Source: Prosthecobacter debontii (GTDB lineage Bacteria; Verrucomicrobiota; Verrucomicrobiia; Verrucomicrobiales; Verrucomicrobiaceae). From it: a stretch of 51,643 bases of DNA. A program made the translations under genes and the position numbers. Below the pieces are notes generated by a model. It made no database searches and was not told the origin of the DNA. It saw nothing but the letters and a program-made list of their open reading frames with translations. Position 1 is the stretch's first letter. Each line of letters starts with the position of its first letter. The stretch is from the NCBI GenBank assembly GCA_945869675.1, contig CAMBPS010000014.1, positions 1 through 51,643 on the forward strand, in the 5' to 3' direction. Positions 25,722 to 34,621 of the stretch are shown piece by piece.

Positions 25722-26553
25722 TCCGACCAATCACAGAAAAGTCTAATCCGCCATTTCCCTCTAAAACACCTGCGCGCATAGCATCAGCTGTGCATTCAAG
25801 AGCAGGTGTTTTGATTTTCGAGGTTTCGGCAAGAGTGCGAGCAAAGTCAGCATCTTTGAGCATGTTTTGCAGCGAGAAGTGCGGCTCAAAATCTCCATTG
25901 ATAAGGTTGGGGAGCTTCATGCCGATGAGCGTGCTGTAGTTGGCATTGGCTTCTAGGGCTGCCTTTAGTAGATTCAAGGAAACACCTTGACTCTCGGTGA
26001 TGGCCACGGCTTCGGAGAGGGCTTTGAGGGTGATTGCGCTTACCAGATTCGTGACAATCTTGAGCACCATGGCGTCTCCTACTTGACCCAAATGAAGGAT
26101 TTTTTGTGAGCTGATTTCCAGAATGGGACGGGCACGTTCGAGCAATGTCGCATCACCGCCAACATAATACACAAGCTTGGCATTTTGAGCGGCCATTTTA
26201 CTGCCTGTGAAGGGTGCGTCAAGGAATGCGGCACCGCTCTGCGCGCACAGATCGGCTGCAGCTAGAGTGGCGGCTTTACTGACGGTGGCGTGATTCATGA
26301 CTAAATGATCGGTGGTTAGAGCCGGTTGCATGTCGCGCAGGGCAGAAAGCAGAGCCTCGTCATCGCGGACAAAAATCTGAATGATCGGTGCCGCCTCCAC
26401 TACTGCACGCGGAGTAGCCATAAAGTTGGCCTCCGAGCGTGGGCTGTGGCTCCAACTAAAAACAGGGTGTCCAGCTTTTTTGACATTTTCAGCCACTCGG
26501 CTGCCAATGATGCCAAGGCCAAGAATGCCGATGTTTTGAGAAATTAGATTCAT
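25711..26553 (-). CDS. beta-hydroxyacid dehydrogenase family oxidoreductase
   Basis: A 280-residue NAD(P)-dependent enzyme of the 3-hydroxyisobutyrate/6-phosphogluconate dehydrogenase superfamily. The N-terminal nucleotide-binding motif is GILGLGIIGSRVAENV. The substrate-binding block is FLDAPFTGSKMAAQNAKL (usual DAPVSGG, here DAPFTGS). The catalytic lysine lies in GDAMVLKIVTNLV. The C-terminal helical domain includes DADFARTLAE. Likely a small-aldehyde or glyoxylate reductase type, but specificity is uncertain. It starts 100 bp from the divergent MoxR gene. Confidence 0.9.
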   Translation of the reverse strand: MNLISQNIGILGLGIIGSRVAENVKKAGHPVFSWSHSPRSEANFMATPRAVVEAAPIIQIFVRDDEALLSALRDMQPALTTDHLVMNHATVSKAATLAAADLCAQSGAAFLDAPFTGSKMAAQNAKLVYYVGGDATLLERARPILEISSQKILHLGQVGDAMVLKIVTNLVSAITLKALSEAVAITESQGVSLNLLKAALEANANYSTLIGMKLPNLINGDFEPHFSLQNMLKDADFARTLAETSKIKTPALECTADAMRAGVLEGNGGLDFSVIGRISG

Positions 26554-26653
26554 GCCCAGTTGTGCGGCGGGACAAATCGTCTGGCAAGCATTCTGTGCTT
26601 TCCTTTGCGTGATTGCATCAGCCGTCTATGCATTGCTAACTTTTTATTCCACC

Positions 26654-27634
26654 ATGTCATCCTTCCGAACTCTCTTTGGCCATTTGAAGACAGAAATGCA
26701 AAAAGCCATTGTCGGCTACGAGGGGCTGCTAGGAGATGTTTTGGTGGCGATCTTTTCTGGAGGCCATGTCTTGCTCGAGGGTGTTCCTGGACTTGGAAAG
26801 ACTTTTCTGGTGCGCACGCTTTCTCAAGTGATTGGTGTGGAGCCTGGCCGTGTGCAATGCACACCTGATTTAATGCCAGCGGATATCTTGGGAACTCATA
26901 TCGTTAATGAAAACGAGCACGGGCGGCGCGTGATGTTTTTTGAAAAGGGACCTGTCTTTAAAAATTTACTGCTTGTGGATGAAATCAATCGTGCGACGCC
27001 AAAAACACAGGCCGCTCTGCTGGAAGTTATGCAGGAGCGTGCGGTGACGACCGGAGGTGAACGGCACACGCTGCCAGAGCCTTTTTTTGTGCTGGCTACG
27101 CAGAATCCCATGGAGATGGAAGGCACTTATCCTCTTCCCGAGGCTCAGTTAGATAGGTTTATGTTTAAAATTCGGGTGCCATTCCCAGACTTAGATTCTC
27201 TCGTTGAGATCAGCCGCCGCACGACTGGATTTACTGAACCAACCATGAAATCAATCTGCACGGGTGCCGAGATCTTAAAGATCCAAAAGGAATTGGCCCA
27301 GATGCCAGTGGCAGATCCTGTGGCGCATTATGCCAGTCGGCTGATTTTGGCTACGCACCCTGAGCAGCCAGGGGCATTGCCAGAGGTGAAGCGTTATGTC
27401 GCCTATGGCAGTAGCCCACGTGGACTTCAGAGTCTGATTCGCGGAGCTCGTGTCTGGGCCGCTGTGAATGGAGCAACCTCGGTCTCGACCGATGATATCC
27501 GTGCCATCGCTCATGTGGCGCTGCGTCACCGTATAATCCTTAATTTTGAGGGTGAAGCTCAGCAAGTGAAAGTGGACGACATCATCACCAAGCTACTCGA
27601 GCAGATCAAGACCCCCGCGATGCAGGCAGCTTAA
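26654..27634 (+). CDS. MoxR-family AAA+ ATPase
   Basis: A 326-residue ATPase, start ATG 26654; the open frame upstream is only a hydrophobic read-through of the intergenic region. Walker A is GVPGLGKT (43-50), Walker B is LLLVDEINRATPKTQAALLEVM, and sensor 1 is VLATQNPMEMEGTYPLPEAQ. The lid domain ends near SVSTDDIRAIAHVALRHRI. MoxR ATPases act as chaperones or co-factors for metal insertion and stress or cell-envelope functions, usually with DUF58 and VWA-domain partners encoded next door. None is present here. The last 4 bp (TTAA) are shared with the convergent phosphoesterase stop. Confidence 0.94.
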   Translation: MSSFRTLFGHLKTEMQKAIVGYEGLLGDVLVAIFSGGHVLLEGVPGLGKTFLVRTLSQVIGVEPGRVQCTPDLMPADILGTHIVNENEHGRRVMFFEKGPVFKNLLLVDEINRATPKTQAALLEVMQERAVTTGGERHTLPEPFFVLATQNPMEMEGTYPLPEAQLDRFMFKIRVPFPDLDSLVEISRRTTGFTEPTMKSICTGAEILKIQKELAQMPVADPVAHYASRLILATHPEQPGALPEVKRYVAYGSSPRGLQSLIRGARVWAAVNGATSVSTDDIRAIAHVALRHRIILNFEGEAQQVKVDDIITKLLEQIKTPAMQAA

Positions 27635-28338
27635 TATTTTGGTCCGTCATCGGAGATAACTTCCAGCTCGCTTAATTGCAAGCTGCGCTGTTCACCCTTT
27701 TCGTTGGCCTGATAGATAACGCCGGTTTCCAACTCTAAACAGGTAAGCCAACCTTCCCCATAAACCCAAGTGTCAATGCAAATGGCAAAGGGTCTGACAG
27801 CAGGTAGTCCTGTTTTTTGGGCGGTATGTCCGCAGATCATGGTCTTACCTGACACATGTGGAAAAGCATCGCTAAAGCGCGTCCAAAACAGCCAGTCGTC
27901 ACTTTGGTCTCGTAACGCATAGACAGAGTTGGCATTGGCGTGAACGAACAGATGATGGGCATCTTCATAATAGCGGAGACAGCGTTCACTGAGGAATTCA
28001 ATGTGTGCTAGTGGCACATCTGACCAAGTAAGTTTTTTGGGGTCTCCTGAGTAGGATGTCAGGGTTTCCGCGCCGCCAGCAGCCAGCCAACCATGAGGAT
28101 CGATGCGCCCAGCCATGGTTTCCAGGAAAAGAATTTCGTGATTTCCTGTGATAGGCTTGAGCTGGGTTTTGCTTTCCAGACCGATCAGTATATCAATCAC
28201 GCCTTTGGAATCTGAGCCTCGATCCACGTAATCACCTAATGTAACCAGAACATCGTCCATGCCTGGTCGCACGATTTTTAAGAGGGTGCGCAGGGCCATG
28301 GAACAGCCGTGGATGTCTCCGATCACCAAGGTTCGCAT
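27631..28338 (-). CDS. metallophosphoesterase (PPP-type serine/threonine phosphatase-like)
   Basis: A 235-residue two-metal phosphoesterase. The three sequential metal motifs are GDIHG (7-11), GDYVDRG (about 36-42) and GNHE, with later histidines in HLFVHANAN and ICGHTAQ. This set matches bacterial PPP-type phosphatases such as PrpA/PrpB and diadenosine-tetraphosphatase relatives. Cytoplasmic, and the start MRTLVIGDIHG is clear. The partner substrate is unknown. It is divergent from the glcF-like gene and shares its stop TTAA with moxR. Confidence 0.92.
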   Translation of the reverse strand: MRTLVIGDIHGCSMALRTLLKIVRPGMDDVLVTLGDYVDRGSDSKGVIDILIGLESKTQLKPITGNHEILFLETMAGRIDPHGWLAAGGAETLTSYSGDPKKLTWSDVPLAHIEFLSERCLRYYEDAHHLFVHANANSVYALRDQSDDWLFWTRFSDAFPHVSGKTMICGHTAQKTGLPAVRPFAICIDTWVYGEGWLTCLELETGVIYQANEKGEQRSLQLSELEVISDDGPKY

Positions 28339-28430
28339 ACTTCACCTTTGCTTGCATTGTCACGAGTGCAACAGATCGCGTAAGGAAAGCATGACTTTCA
28401 GCGAAATGCTCTCCACTATTCCATCCGCCG

Positions 28431-29762
28431 ATGAATCTTCTCAAGTCACTCGACTATTCTATTCTCCAGCAGTGCATGCATTGCGGGATGTGTCTGCCTA
28501 CTTGTCCAACCTATGTCGAAACCAAACGCGAGCGAAATAGCCCCCGAGGTCGTATCTCCCTCATGAGAAGCGTGGCGGATGGGGAGCTGACGGTGACAAA
28601 GGCGTTTGCTGATGAAATGTATTACTGCCTGGGCTGCCTGGCCTGCCAAACCGCTTGTCCGGCTGGAGTCAATTATGCTGAGCTTTTTGAAACCGCCCGC
28701 GCTGAGGTGGAGCGCAGTGGCGTTCTGGATGCTCCGGAGCGTGGTTTTTGGCGTTGGCTGACTCTGAGTGTGCTATTCATGCATCCGCGCATTCTGCGTC
28801 TCGCGGGATGGGGGTTGCGCCTTTGGCAGCAGACGGGCCTAGACCGTCTCATGCGTCGATACAGATTTTTTGGATTATTACCAAAGTACTTGCGTGATCT
28901 AGAGCCGCAGACACCGCGGGTTACAGCTTTTTTTTCAGACTCACTCATTGCGCCTTTTGAGTCGTCTCAAGAGAAGTCTAGTTATCGTGTTGGTTTGCTC
29001 ACTGGGTGTATTCAGGACTTAGTCTTTTCTAATGTAAATCGAGATACAGTTGATGTCCTGCTAGCAAATGGCTGCGATGTCATCACGCCACGTTCGCAGT
29101 CCTGCTGTGGCTCACTCCATGCTCACAATGGTGCTGTGGAGTTAGCACGTGAATTAGCTCGGCGCCAGATTGAAAGCTTTGATCTCGACAACTTGGATGC
29201 CATTATCACCAATGCAGGCGGTTGTGGCGCCCACCTGAAACAGTATGGTCATCTTCTGCAGGATGATCCTTTTTATGCCACTAAAGCTCGTCTATGGGAC
29301 CAGAAGGTGAAGGATATCCACGAATGGATGGCCCACATTGGTATCCGTAAACCTTCGAAAGGAGCTGATGTGGCTGAAGTGACTTACCACGAGAGTTGCC
29401 ATCTTTGTCATGGTCAAAAAATCTCCTCACAGCCACGGCAGATGCTGCAAGCCATTCCAGGCCTTGTTTTGAAGGAAATGCCAGAGAGTCACTGGTGCTG
29501 CGGTAGTGCTGGGATTTACAATATTACTCAACCAGAGCAGTCCGCCAAATTGCTGAAACGAAAAGTCGCCAACATCGAAAGCACTCAGACTGGAGTTGTC
29601 GTCACCTCTAATCCAGGATGTCATTTGCAGTTGGTTAATGGTCTTCATGGCAGGGTTGCCGTCTCCCAGCCCGTGACGCTTTTGGCCAAAGCTTATCGCG
29701 CCGAGATCTCAAAGGAATTATCAACTGGTATTTCCCCGTCATTGCATTCAGTGGAATTCTGA
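28431..29762 (+). CDS. (Fe-S)-binding protein, glycolate oxidase subunit GlcF-like
   Basis: A 443-residue protein with two [4Fe-4S] ferredoxin motifs, C15/C18/C21/C25 and C66/C69/C72/C76, each followed by proline. Two C-terminal CCG domains carry QSCCGSLHAHNG and HWCCGSAGIYN. This architecture is that of GlcF, the iron-sulfur subunit of glycolate oxidase, and of LutA/GlpC-type relatives. The sequence PRGRISLMR after the first cluster fits GlcF best. The flavoprotein subunits GlcD and GlcE are not adjacent, so it either works with proteins encoded elsewhere or has a different partner. No signal peptide. Confidence 0.88.
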   Translation: MNLLKSLDYSILQQCMHCGMCLPTCPTYVETKRERNSPRGRISLMRSVADGELTVTKAFADEMYYCLGCLACQTACPAGVNYAELFETARAEVERSGVLDAPERGFWRWLTLSVLFMHPRILRLAGWGLRLWQQTGLDRLMRRYRFFGLLPKYLRDLEPQTPRVTAFFSDSLIAPFESSQEKSSYRVGLLTGCIQDLVFSNVNRDTVDVLLANGCDVITPRSQSCCGSLHAHNGAVELARELARRQIESFDLDNLDAIITNAGGCGAHLKQYGHLLQDDPFYATKARLWDQKVKDIHEWMAHIGIRKPSKGADVAEVTYHESCHLCHGQKISSQPRQMLQAIPGLVLKEMPESHWCCGSAGIYNITQPEQSAKLLKRKVANIESTQTGVVVTSNPGCHLQLVNGLHGRVAVSQPVTLLAKAYRAEISKELSTGISPSLHSVEF

Positions 29763-29788
29763 GCGATTCCTTCTTATTGTTTACCCTC

Positions 29789-30691
29789 ATGCATCATCTC
29801 GGCATATACCTCGCCCGCTTAACCCTGATGGGCTTTCTCGGTTCACTGATACTTGCGGTCAGTTTTGCACAGACTCCTGAGGCTATCGTTCCACCTAAAT
29901 TGCCGATTCCACCAAAGCCAGGCGCTGAAGGTGGCAAGGCCCCCATTCCGGAAGATCTCATCGGCGACGAGCATGTTCGTGAGGAATTCGGCGTCAACGA
30001 ATTCACCACGCCAAGCATTCGTAAGCTCTTTGAAATGCTGGATGGGCTCGGCAAGCTATCCTATGACAATCTGAAGCGGCCAATCAACCGTCAGACACCT
30101 TCGGACCGTGTTCTTGTTTCGTTGGGGCTTGGCACACTGATCGCTGACGGTTTTCTCATCGTGCAGTGTGAGAAGGTGGAAGCCATGGAAGATGTCGGAC
30201 GTGCTCTCATCAAATATGCAAAAGTCATTGGTGCTGGTGCTCGGATGAATCGCCACACACAGAGTCTTTTTGAGCACAGCATTGATGGGAATTGGGATAA
30301 CCTGCGCAGTGAATTGGCTTTAACTCAAGCCGATGTCGAAGCCGAAATGGTTCAGCTACGTGATGTCGATATCGCGCATCTTGTCAGTCTCGGTGGTTGG
30401 CTACGAGCCTTTGAAATCGCTACACGTAGCGTGGCTGATAATTACACTGAAGAAAAATCATGTCGGCTCGTGCGCCCCGACATCGCTGAATACTATGCTG
30501 CAGGTCTAGCGAATCTTAGCCCCGCACACCAAACCAACCCAACGCTCAAAGCTCTCCAAGAAGGCTTGGCTGCTATGACGCCTCTAATGATAGCAACGGA
30601 AGGCAAAGGTCTCACCGCTGAACAGGCTGCGGTCTTAGCAGCGAAAGCTGCAGTGCTTTCTCACATCGTGACTGATCCGATGAATAACTGA
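29789..30691 (+). CDS. exported protein of unknown function
   Basis: A 300-residue protein, start ATG 29789, with a signal peptide (hydrophobic core LTLMGFLGSLILAVSFA, likely cleavage before QTPEA). A Pro-rich linker (IVPPKLPIPPKPG) follows. The rest is mostly helical and soluble, with DRVLVSLGLGTLIADGFLIV and MTPLMIATEGKGLTAEQA. I recognise no catalytic motif or known domain. It is 26 bp behind glcF and 30 bp ahead of another unknown gene on the same strand, so the three may be one operon. It probably resides in the periplasm. Confidence 0.78.
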   Translation: MHHLGIYLARLTLMGFLGSLILAVSFAQTPEAIVPPKLPIPPKPGAEGGKAPIPEDLIGDEHVREEFGVNEFTTPSIRKLFEMLDGLGKLSYDNLKRPINRQTPSDRVLVSLGLGTLIADGFLIVQCEKVEAMEDVGRALIKYAKVIGAGARMNRHTQSLFEHSIDGNWDNLRSELALTQADVEAEMVQLRDVDIAHLVSLGGWLRAFEIATRSVADNYTEEKSCRLVRPDIAEYYAAGLANLSPAHQTNPTLKALQEGLAAMTPLMIATEGKGLTAEQAAVLAAKAAVLSHIVTDPMNN

Positions 30692-30721
30692 TCTTTCTTC
30701 GATACCCTTTACCCTTTTATC

Positions 30722-31198
30722 ATGGCACAACTCTCCCCCGAACAATTGGCTCACGTCGAACAATGGGCCTCTGATGGCGCTAACCTCAATCAGGTGCAAG
30801 ATCAACTGCGCTCGGAATTTGGCATCAATCTGACATATCTAGATGCCCGTCTTTTAATGCTGGATGTAGGTGTAAGAATCAAGGATAGACCCAAGGAGGC
30901 AGTTAAAGCTTCAGAGTCCGCTCCCGAGGTGTCTCCTGAGGGTGTGGATACTGACCTTAATGCTGCCGACACCATGGCCGCTGGTTCGGTGCAATTGGTG
31001 GCCGACCATATTACCATTCCTGGGGCTATTATCAGCGGAAAAGTCAGCTTTAGTGATGGCCAGATGGCCTCCTGGCATATGGATCAGACGGGGCGTCTTT
31101 CTCTGACAGGTGCCCCCAAGGGTTATCAACCTCCAGCTGCCGATATCCCACTCTTCCAGCAGCAACTTGATATATTGATGCAGCGTGCAGGAATTTAA
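30722..31198 (+). CDS. protein of unknown function with helical N-terminus and beta-rich C-terminus
   Basis: A 158-residue soluble protein. Residues 1-50 (SPEQLAHVEQWASDGANLNQ, LRSEFGINLTYLDARLLM) look like a small helix-turn-helix-type module. A disordered Glu/Pro/Ala-rich linker follows. A beta-rich C-terminal segment (GAIISGKVSFSDGQMASWHM, TGRLSLTGAPKGYQPPAADI) ends in a short helix. I do not recognise the family. It may bind nucleic acid or protein through the N-terminal module; that is inference. The last 4 bp (TTAA) are shared with the convergent PQQ-type gene. Confidence 0.75.
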   Translation: MAQLSPEQLAHVEQWASDGANLNQVQDQLRSEFGINLTYLDARLLMLDVGVRIKDRPKEAVKASESAPEVSPEGVDTDLNAADTMAAGSVQLVADHITIPGAIISGKVSFSDGQMASWHMDQTGRLSLTGAPKGYQPPAADIPLFQQQLDILMQRAGI

Positions 31199-32376
31199 GG
31201 TTTAGTCGTTGGCGCTGATGTAGCAGCTGCAGATCTAAAGGCATACAAGCTGCCGTCATCCGCACCCACGATCACGTAGTCTCCAGCCACGGCGGGAGAG
31301 GTCTTCACCGCTGCGCCGATCTCATTTTGCCAGACTTCTTTGCCGTCTTTAACATCTAAGGCATACAAGTAGCCATCGTCACTTCCAAACAGAGCCACCT
31401 TGCCTGCGCAGATGACGGCACTGCTATCAATCCGATCTCGGCAGCGGAATTCCCATAAAGCTTTACCAGTAGTGCGGTCGATGGCATGGAAACGCTTGTC
31501 TCGGCTGCCACAAAAAACCACTTTTTCCCAAATGGCTGGTGCCGCATAGAATTCGAATTCGCGCTGCCCATACTCCCAGATTTTAGCGCCGTCCATCAGG
31601 GCATAAGCACCGATGCGATTACCGTAATGAGAGACATAGATAACGCTATCTGAGATCGCCACATTGTTCCCAATGTAGGAGCCTACCTCGATTTGCCGCA
31701 CCTCTTTTCCCGTGGTGACATCATGCACATGCATCACACTGTCGCAGCCACCAAAGACGACCATGCCCTCTCCAATCGCAGCGCCTCCATTAATGTAGTA
31801 GCCTGTCTCCGCCGCCCAGTCTTGTTTGCCGGTCTTGGCGTCTAGGCAATAGACTTTGTAATCGTAGCTACCAATCAGAATCTTTTGAATCTGGCTTTTA
31901 GGGTAAGTCCAGACATTGGCGGCTGCATGGATTTCAGCGTCGGTTTCATATTTCCAGGCTTCTTTGCCTGTTTCAGCGTTCCAAGCGTAGACAAAGCCAT
32001 CTTGGCAGCCCGCCACAACCAGATCCCCAGCAAAAGCTGCTGCACCATCAAAGGCACCCTTTGCCTCGACTCCCCAGATTTTTTCGCCACTGGTAAGATT
32101 TAAACAATGGAACTTTCCATCCTTGCAGCCCGCATAGACCTTTCCGGCGCGCACCACAGCGCTACTGACCAGCATCTCGGCCTGCCCCTTGGGCTTTTCC
32201 ATGAACTGATGCTGCCAAGCCAACTCCAGCGGAAATCGTAGGTCGACTGGCGAGAGCCCTGTCATGGCCTCATTACCCCTAGAGTGAATCCATTCACCCG
32301 TCGTTTGCGTGGGGGGAATCAATTGCGCCGAAGCGCTAAGTGTTGAGAGGCAGAAGACAAAAAGAAGACGAAGCAT
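31195..32376 (-). CDS. secreted PQQ-like beta-propeller repeat protein
   Basis: A 393-residue exported protein. Residues 1-17 are a signal peptide (MLRLLFVFCLSTLSASA). It then carries about seven to eight PQQ-like propeller blades, seen as repeats of the type VYCLDAKTGKQDWAAETGY, FHAIDRTTGKALWEFRCRD and LYALDVKDGKEVWQNEIGA. These proteins resemble both BamB and the scaffold of quinoprotein dehydrogenases. The catalytic residues of the dehydrogenases are not apparent, so a structural or binding role is more likely. It is not near bam genes. Confidence 0.9.
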   Translation of the reverse strand: MLRLLFVFCLSTLSASAQLIPPTQTTGEWIHSRGNEAMTGLSPVDLRFPLELAWQHQFMEKPKGQAEMLVSSAVVRAGKVYAGCKDGKFHCLNLTSGEKIWGVEAKGAFDGAAAFAGDLVVAGCQDGFVYAWNAETGKEAWKYETDAEIHAAANVWTYPKSQIQKILIGSYDYKVYCLDAKTGKQDWAAETGYYINGGAAIGEGMVVFGGCDSVMHVHDVTTGKEVRQIEVGSYIGNNVAISDSVIYVSHYGNRIGAYALMDGAKIWEYGQREFEFYAAPAIWEKVVFCGSRDKRFHAIDRTTGKALWEFRCRDRIDSSAVICAGKVALFGSDDGYLYALDVKDGKEVWQNEIGAAVKTSPAVAGDYVIVGADDGSLYAFRSAAATSAPTTKP

Positions 32377-32434
32377 GGTTTAGCAGAAACGTTCCCACTT
32401 TCGAGTAAATTGCTTCAGAGTTGAGGAGATCAGA

Positions 32435-34543
32435 TTAGCACGCTAGTTGCAAACCTAACATGCCTTTTGCCAACCGCAGGCAAACGATGCTGTGGGCTTT
32501 TAGAGGAAGATTGGTGACTCCCGAAATCAGGGGAAGGGCATCGGTTGGGAAGGCGGCGCTTAGGGAAGTGTCATACACCAACTGCCAATGAGAATCTTGC
32601 GAACCTGGCACCACAAAGTTTTGGGGTAAATCACCACGATTGAAGAGAAAAACCAAGGGGGATGAGGCCGCTAGGAGGGCGCCAAAAAGCGTGCGTGAGG
32701 GATCATGCCATTCGTCGTGGCAGAGCAAACTGCCGTTCCCCTCTAGCCAAGCGACGTCAGGCATGCCACTGACCGGATTGAAAGCGCCGTCGTAGTAGGT
32801 GGTTCTTTTTAATTCAGGAGTGCTCTGGCGGAGGGCGATGATCTGGCGGGTGAAGTTCAGCATATCTTCATCACAATGAGTCCAGTCGATCCAGCTTAGC
32901 TCGTTGTCCTGACAGTATGCGTTGTTATTACCCCTTTGACTGCGTCCGCGTTCATCCCCGGCATTGATAAACGGCACACCGACTGAGGTCATCAAGGTAG
33001 CCAGGAGACTGCGGCGGAGTCGCGAGCGCAAACGTAAAACTCTGGCGTCGTCAGTGACGCCTTCGACCCCACAACTGACACTGTGATTGTGATTGTCACC
33101 ATCACGATTTTCCTCGCCATTGGCTTCGTTATGCTTACTGGCATAGCTCACAAGATCGAGTAGTGTAAAGCCATCGTGAGAGGTGAGAAAGTTGATGCTG
33201 CTCAGAGCTGGGCGCTGGGTGCTGCCATAGATGTCCTGACTGCCACAAAGACGCTTGGCAAATTCCGCAGTGCTGCCATCATCGCCTGCCCAGAAGCGCC
33301 GCACAGTATCGCGATATTTTCCATTGAGCTCACGCCAAGGCTCAGGGAATGCACCGACCTGATAACTGTCTATGCGCATGATATCCCAGGGCTCAGCGAT
33401 GAGCTTCACCTTAGATAAAATGGGGTCTTGGGCCACAGCGGAGAGAAATTGGCCGTTGGCGTCAAAGTTGTCATGATGATCGCGAGCGACCGTCACTGCT
33501 AAATCAAAGCGGAAGCCGTCCACGTGCATCTCAGTCACCCAGTAGCGCAGGCTATCCATGATCAGTTTCAGCCCCGGGCCGCTGGCTGAATCCACCGCGT
33601 TCCCACAGCCTGTGACATTGATGTAGTTGGACCCATGTTCATCAAAAGTATGTCGATAATACATACGGTCATCCAACCCGCGCAACATGAGAGTGGGACC
33701 GCGTTCGTCACCTTCGGCAGTGTGGTTGTAAACCACATCCATGATCACTTCGATCCCTGCGGAATGCAGTGCTTTGACCATGTCTTTAAATTCGCGGACT
33801 ATTGCCTGCGGATCTTTTGCGGATGCATACTCAGCGTGAGGAGCAAAGAAACCGATGGTATTGTATCCCCAGTAATTAGTCAGTCCTTTTTCCACAAGAA
33901 ATTGATCATCAAGGTGCTGATGCACTGGGAGCAACTGCAGACTGGTGATTCCCAGTTCTTTGAGGTATTGAATGATTTTCGGGTGCCCTAAGCCCGCATA
34001 GGTTCCACGAATCTCCTCAGGCACGTCAGGATGGCGCTTTGTAAAGCCTTTGACGTGCAGTTCATAGATGATCGTATCCTGCCAAGGCACTTTTGGCAGG
34101 GCATCATCTTGCCAGTCATAACAACCATCCACAATGACCGATTTTAGGGCCTCTGCCCCATTGTCCTGGGCCCCAGGAAAGCTATTGGGTCCATCCGAGC
34201 TGAGCATGGCACTTGTGCCATTTGCCTGTCCGACGATGGCCAGTGCATAGGGATCAAGCAGTAGCTTGTTGGGATTGTAGCGCAGAGCGTTCTGCGGCAT
34301 CCATGGTCCATAAGCGCGATAGCCATAGAGTTGGCCTGGTCTTGCCCTAGGCGCAAAGGCGTGCCAGATGTCCTTTTCACCCCGACTCATTCTTATCCGT
34401 GTGGTTTCAAACGCCGGATTGGTTGCATCATACAAGCAGAGATCCAGCATGGTGGCATGGCGGGAGAAAACACAGAAATGAGCACCAGCCTCAGTGATGA
34501 ACACACCAGGAGTCGAGGTGAAGCGGGCGGGGAAAGAGGACAT
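32435..34543 (-). CDS. glgX: glycogen debranching enzyme (GlgX-type)
   Basis: A 702-residue GH13 isoamylase-type enzyme that cleaves alpha-1,6 branches of glycogen. An N-terminal CBM48-like domain (GVFITEAGAHFCVFSRHA) precedes the (beta/alpha)8 barrel. GH13 region I is DVVYNHTAEG, region II is GFRFDLAV with the nucleophile Asp, region III is KLIAEPWD with the acid/base Glu, and region IV is FLTSHDGFT. GDERGRSQRGNNNAYCQDNE and the C-terminal beta domain are typical. Length is normal. No other glycogen gene lies nearby. Confidence 0.95.
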   Translation of the reverse strand: MSSFPARFTSTPGVFITEAGAHFCVFSRHATMLDLCLYDATNPAFETTRIRMSRGEKDIWHAFAPRARPGQLYGYRAYGPWMPQNALRYNPNKLLLDPYALAIVGQANGTSAMLSSDGPNSFPGAQDNGAEALKSVIVDGCYDWQDDALPKVPWQDTIIYELHVKGFTKRHPDVPEEIRGTYAGLGHPKIIQYLKELGITSLQLLPVHQHLDDQFLVEKGLTNYWGYNTIGFFAPHAEYASAKDPQAIVREFKDMVKALHSAGIEVIMDVVYNHTAEGDERGPTLMLRGLDDRMYYRHTFDEHGSNYINVTGCGNAVDSASGPGLKLIMDSLRYWVTEMHVDGFRFDLAVTVARDHHDNFDANGQFLSAVAQDPILSKVKLIAEPWDIMRIDSYQVGAFPEPWRELNGKYRDTVRRFWAGDDGSTAEFAKRLCGSQDIYGSTQRPALSSINFLTSHDGFTLLDLVSYASKHNEANGEENRDGDNHNHSVSCGVEGVTDDARVLRLRSRLRRSLLATLMTSVGVPFINAGDERGRSQRGNNNAYCQDNELSWIDWTHCDEDMLNFTRQIIALRQSTPELKRTTYYDGAFNPVSGMPDVAWLEGNGSLLCHDEWHDPSRTLFGALLAASSPLVFLFNRGDLPQNFVVPGSQDSHWQLVYDTSLSAAFPTDALPLISGVTNLPLKAHSIVCLRLAKGMLGLQLAC

Positions 34544-34621
34544 GTTGTTTGTCTGTCATGAAGCAGAAGCCACGCCGTTGCACGTAGGAAAAAAGAAGAA
34601 CTTCAGGATTCGCCAGGCAGC

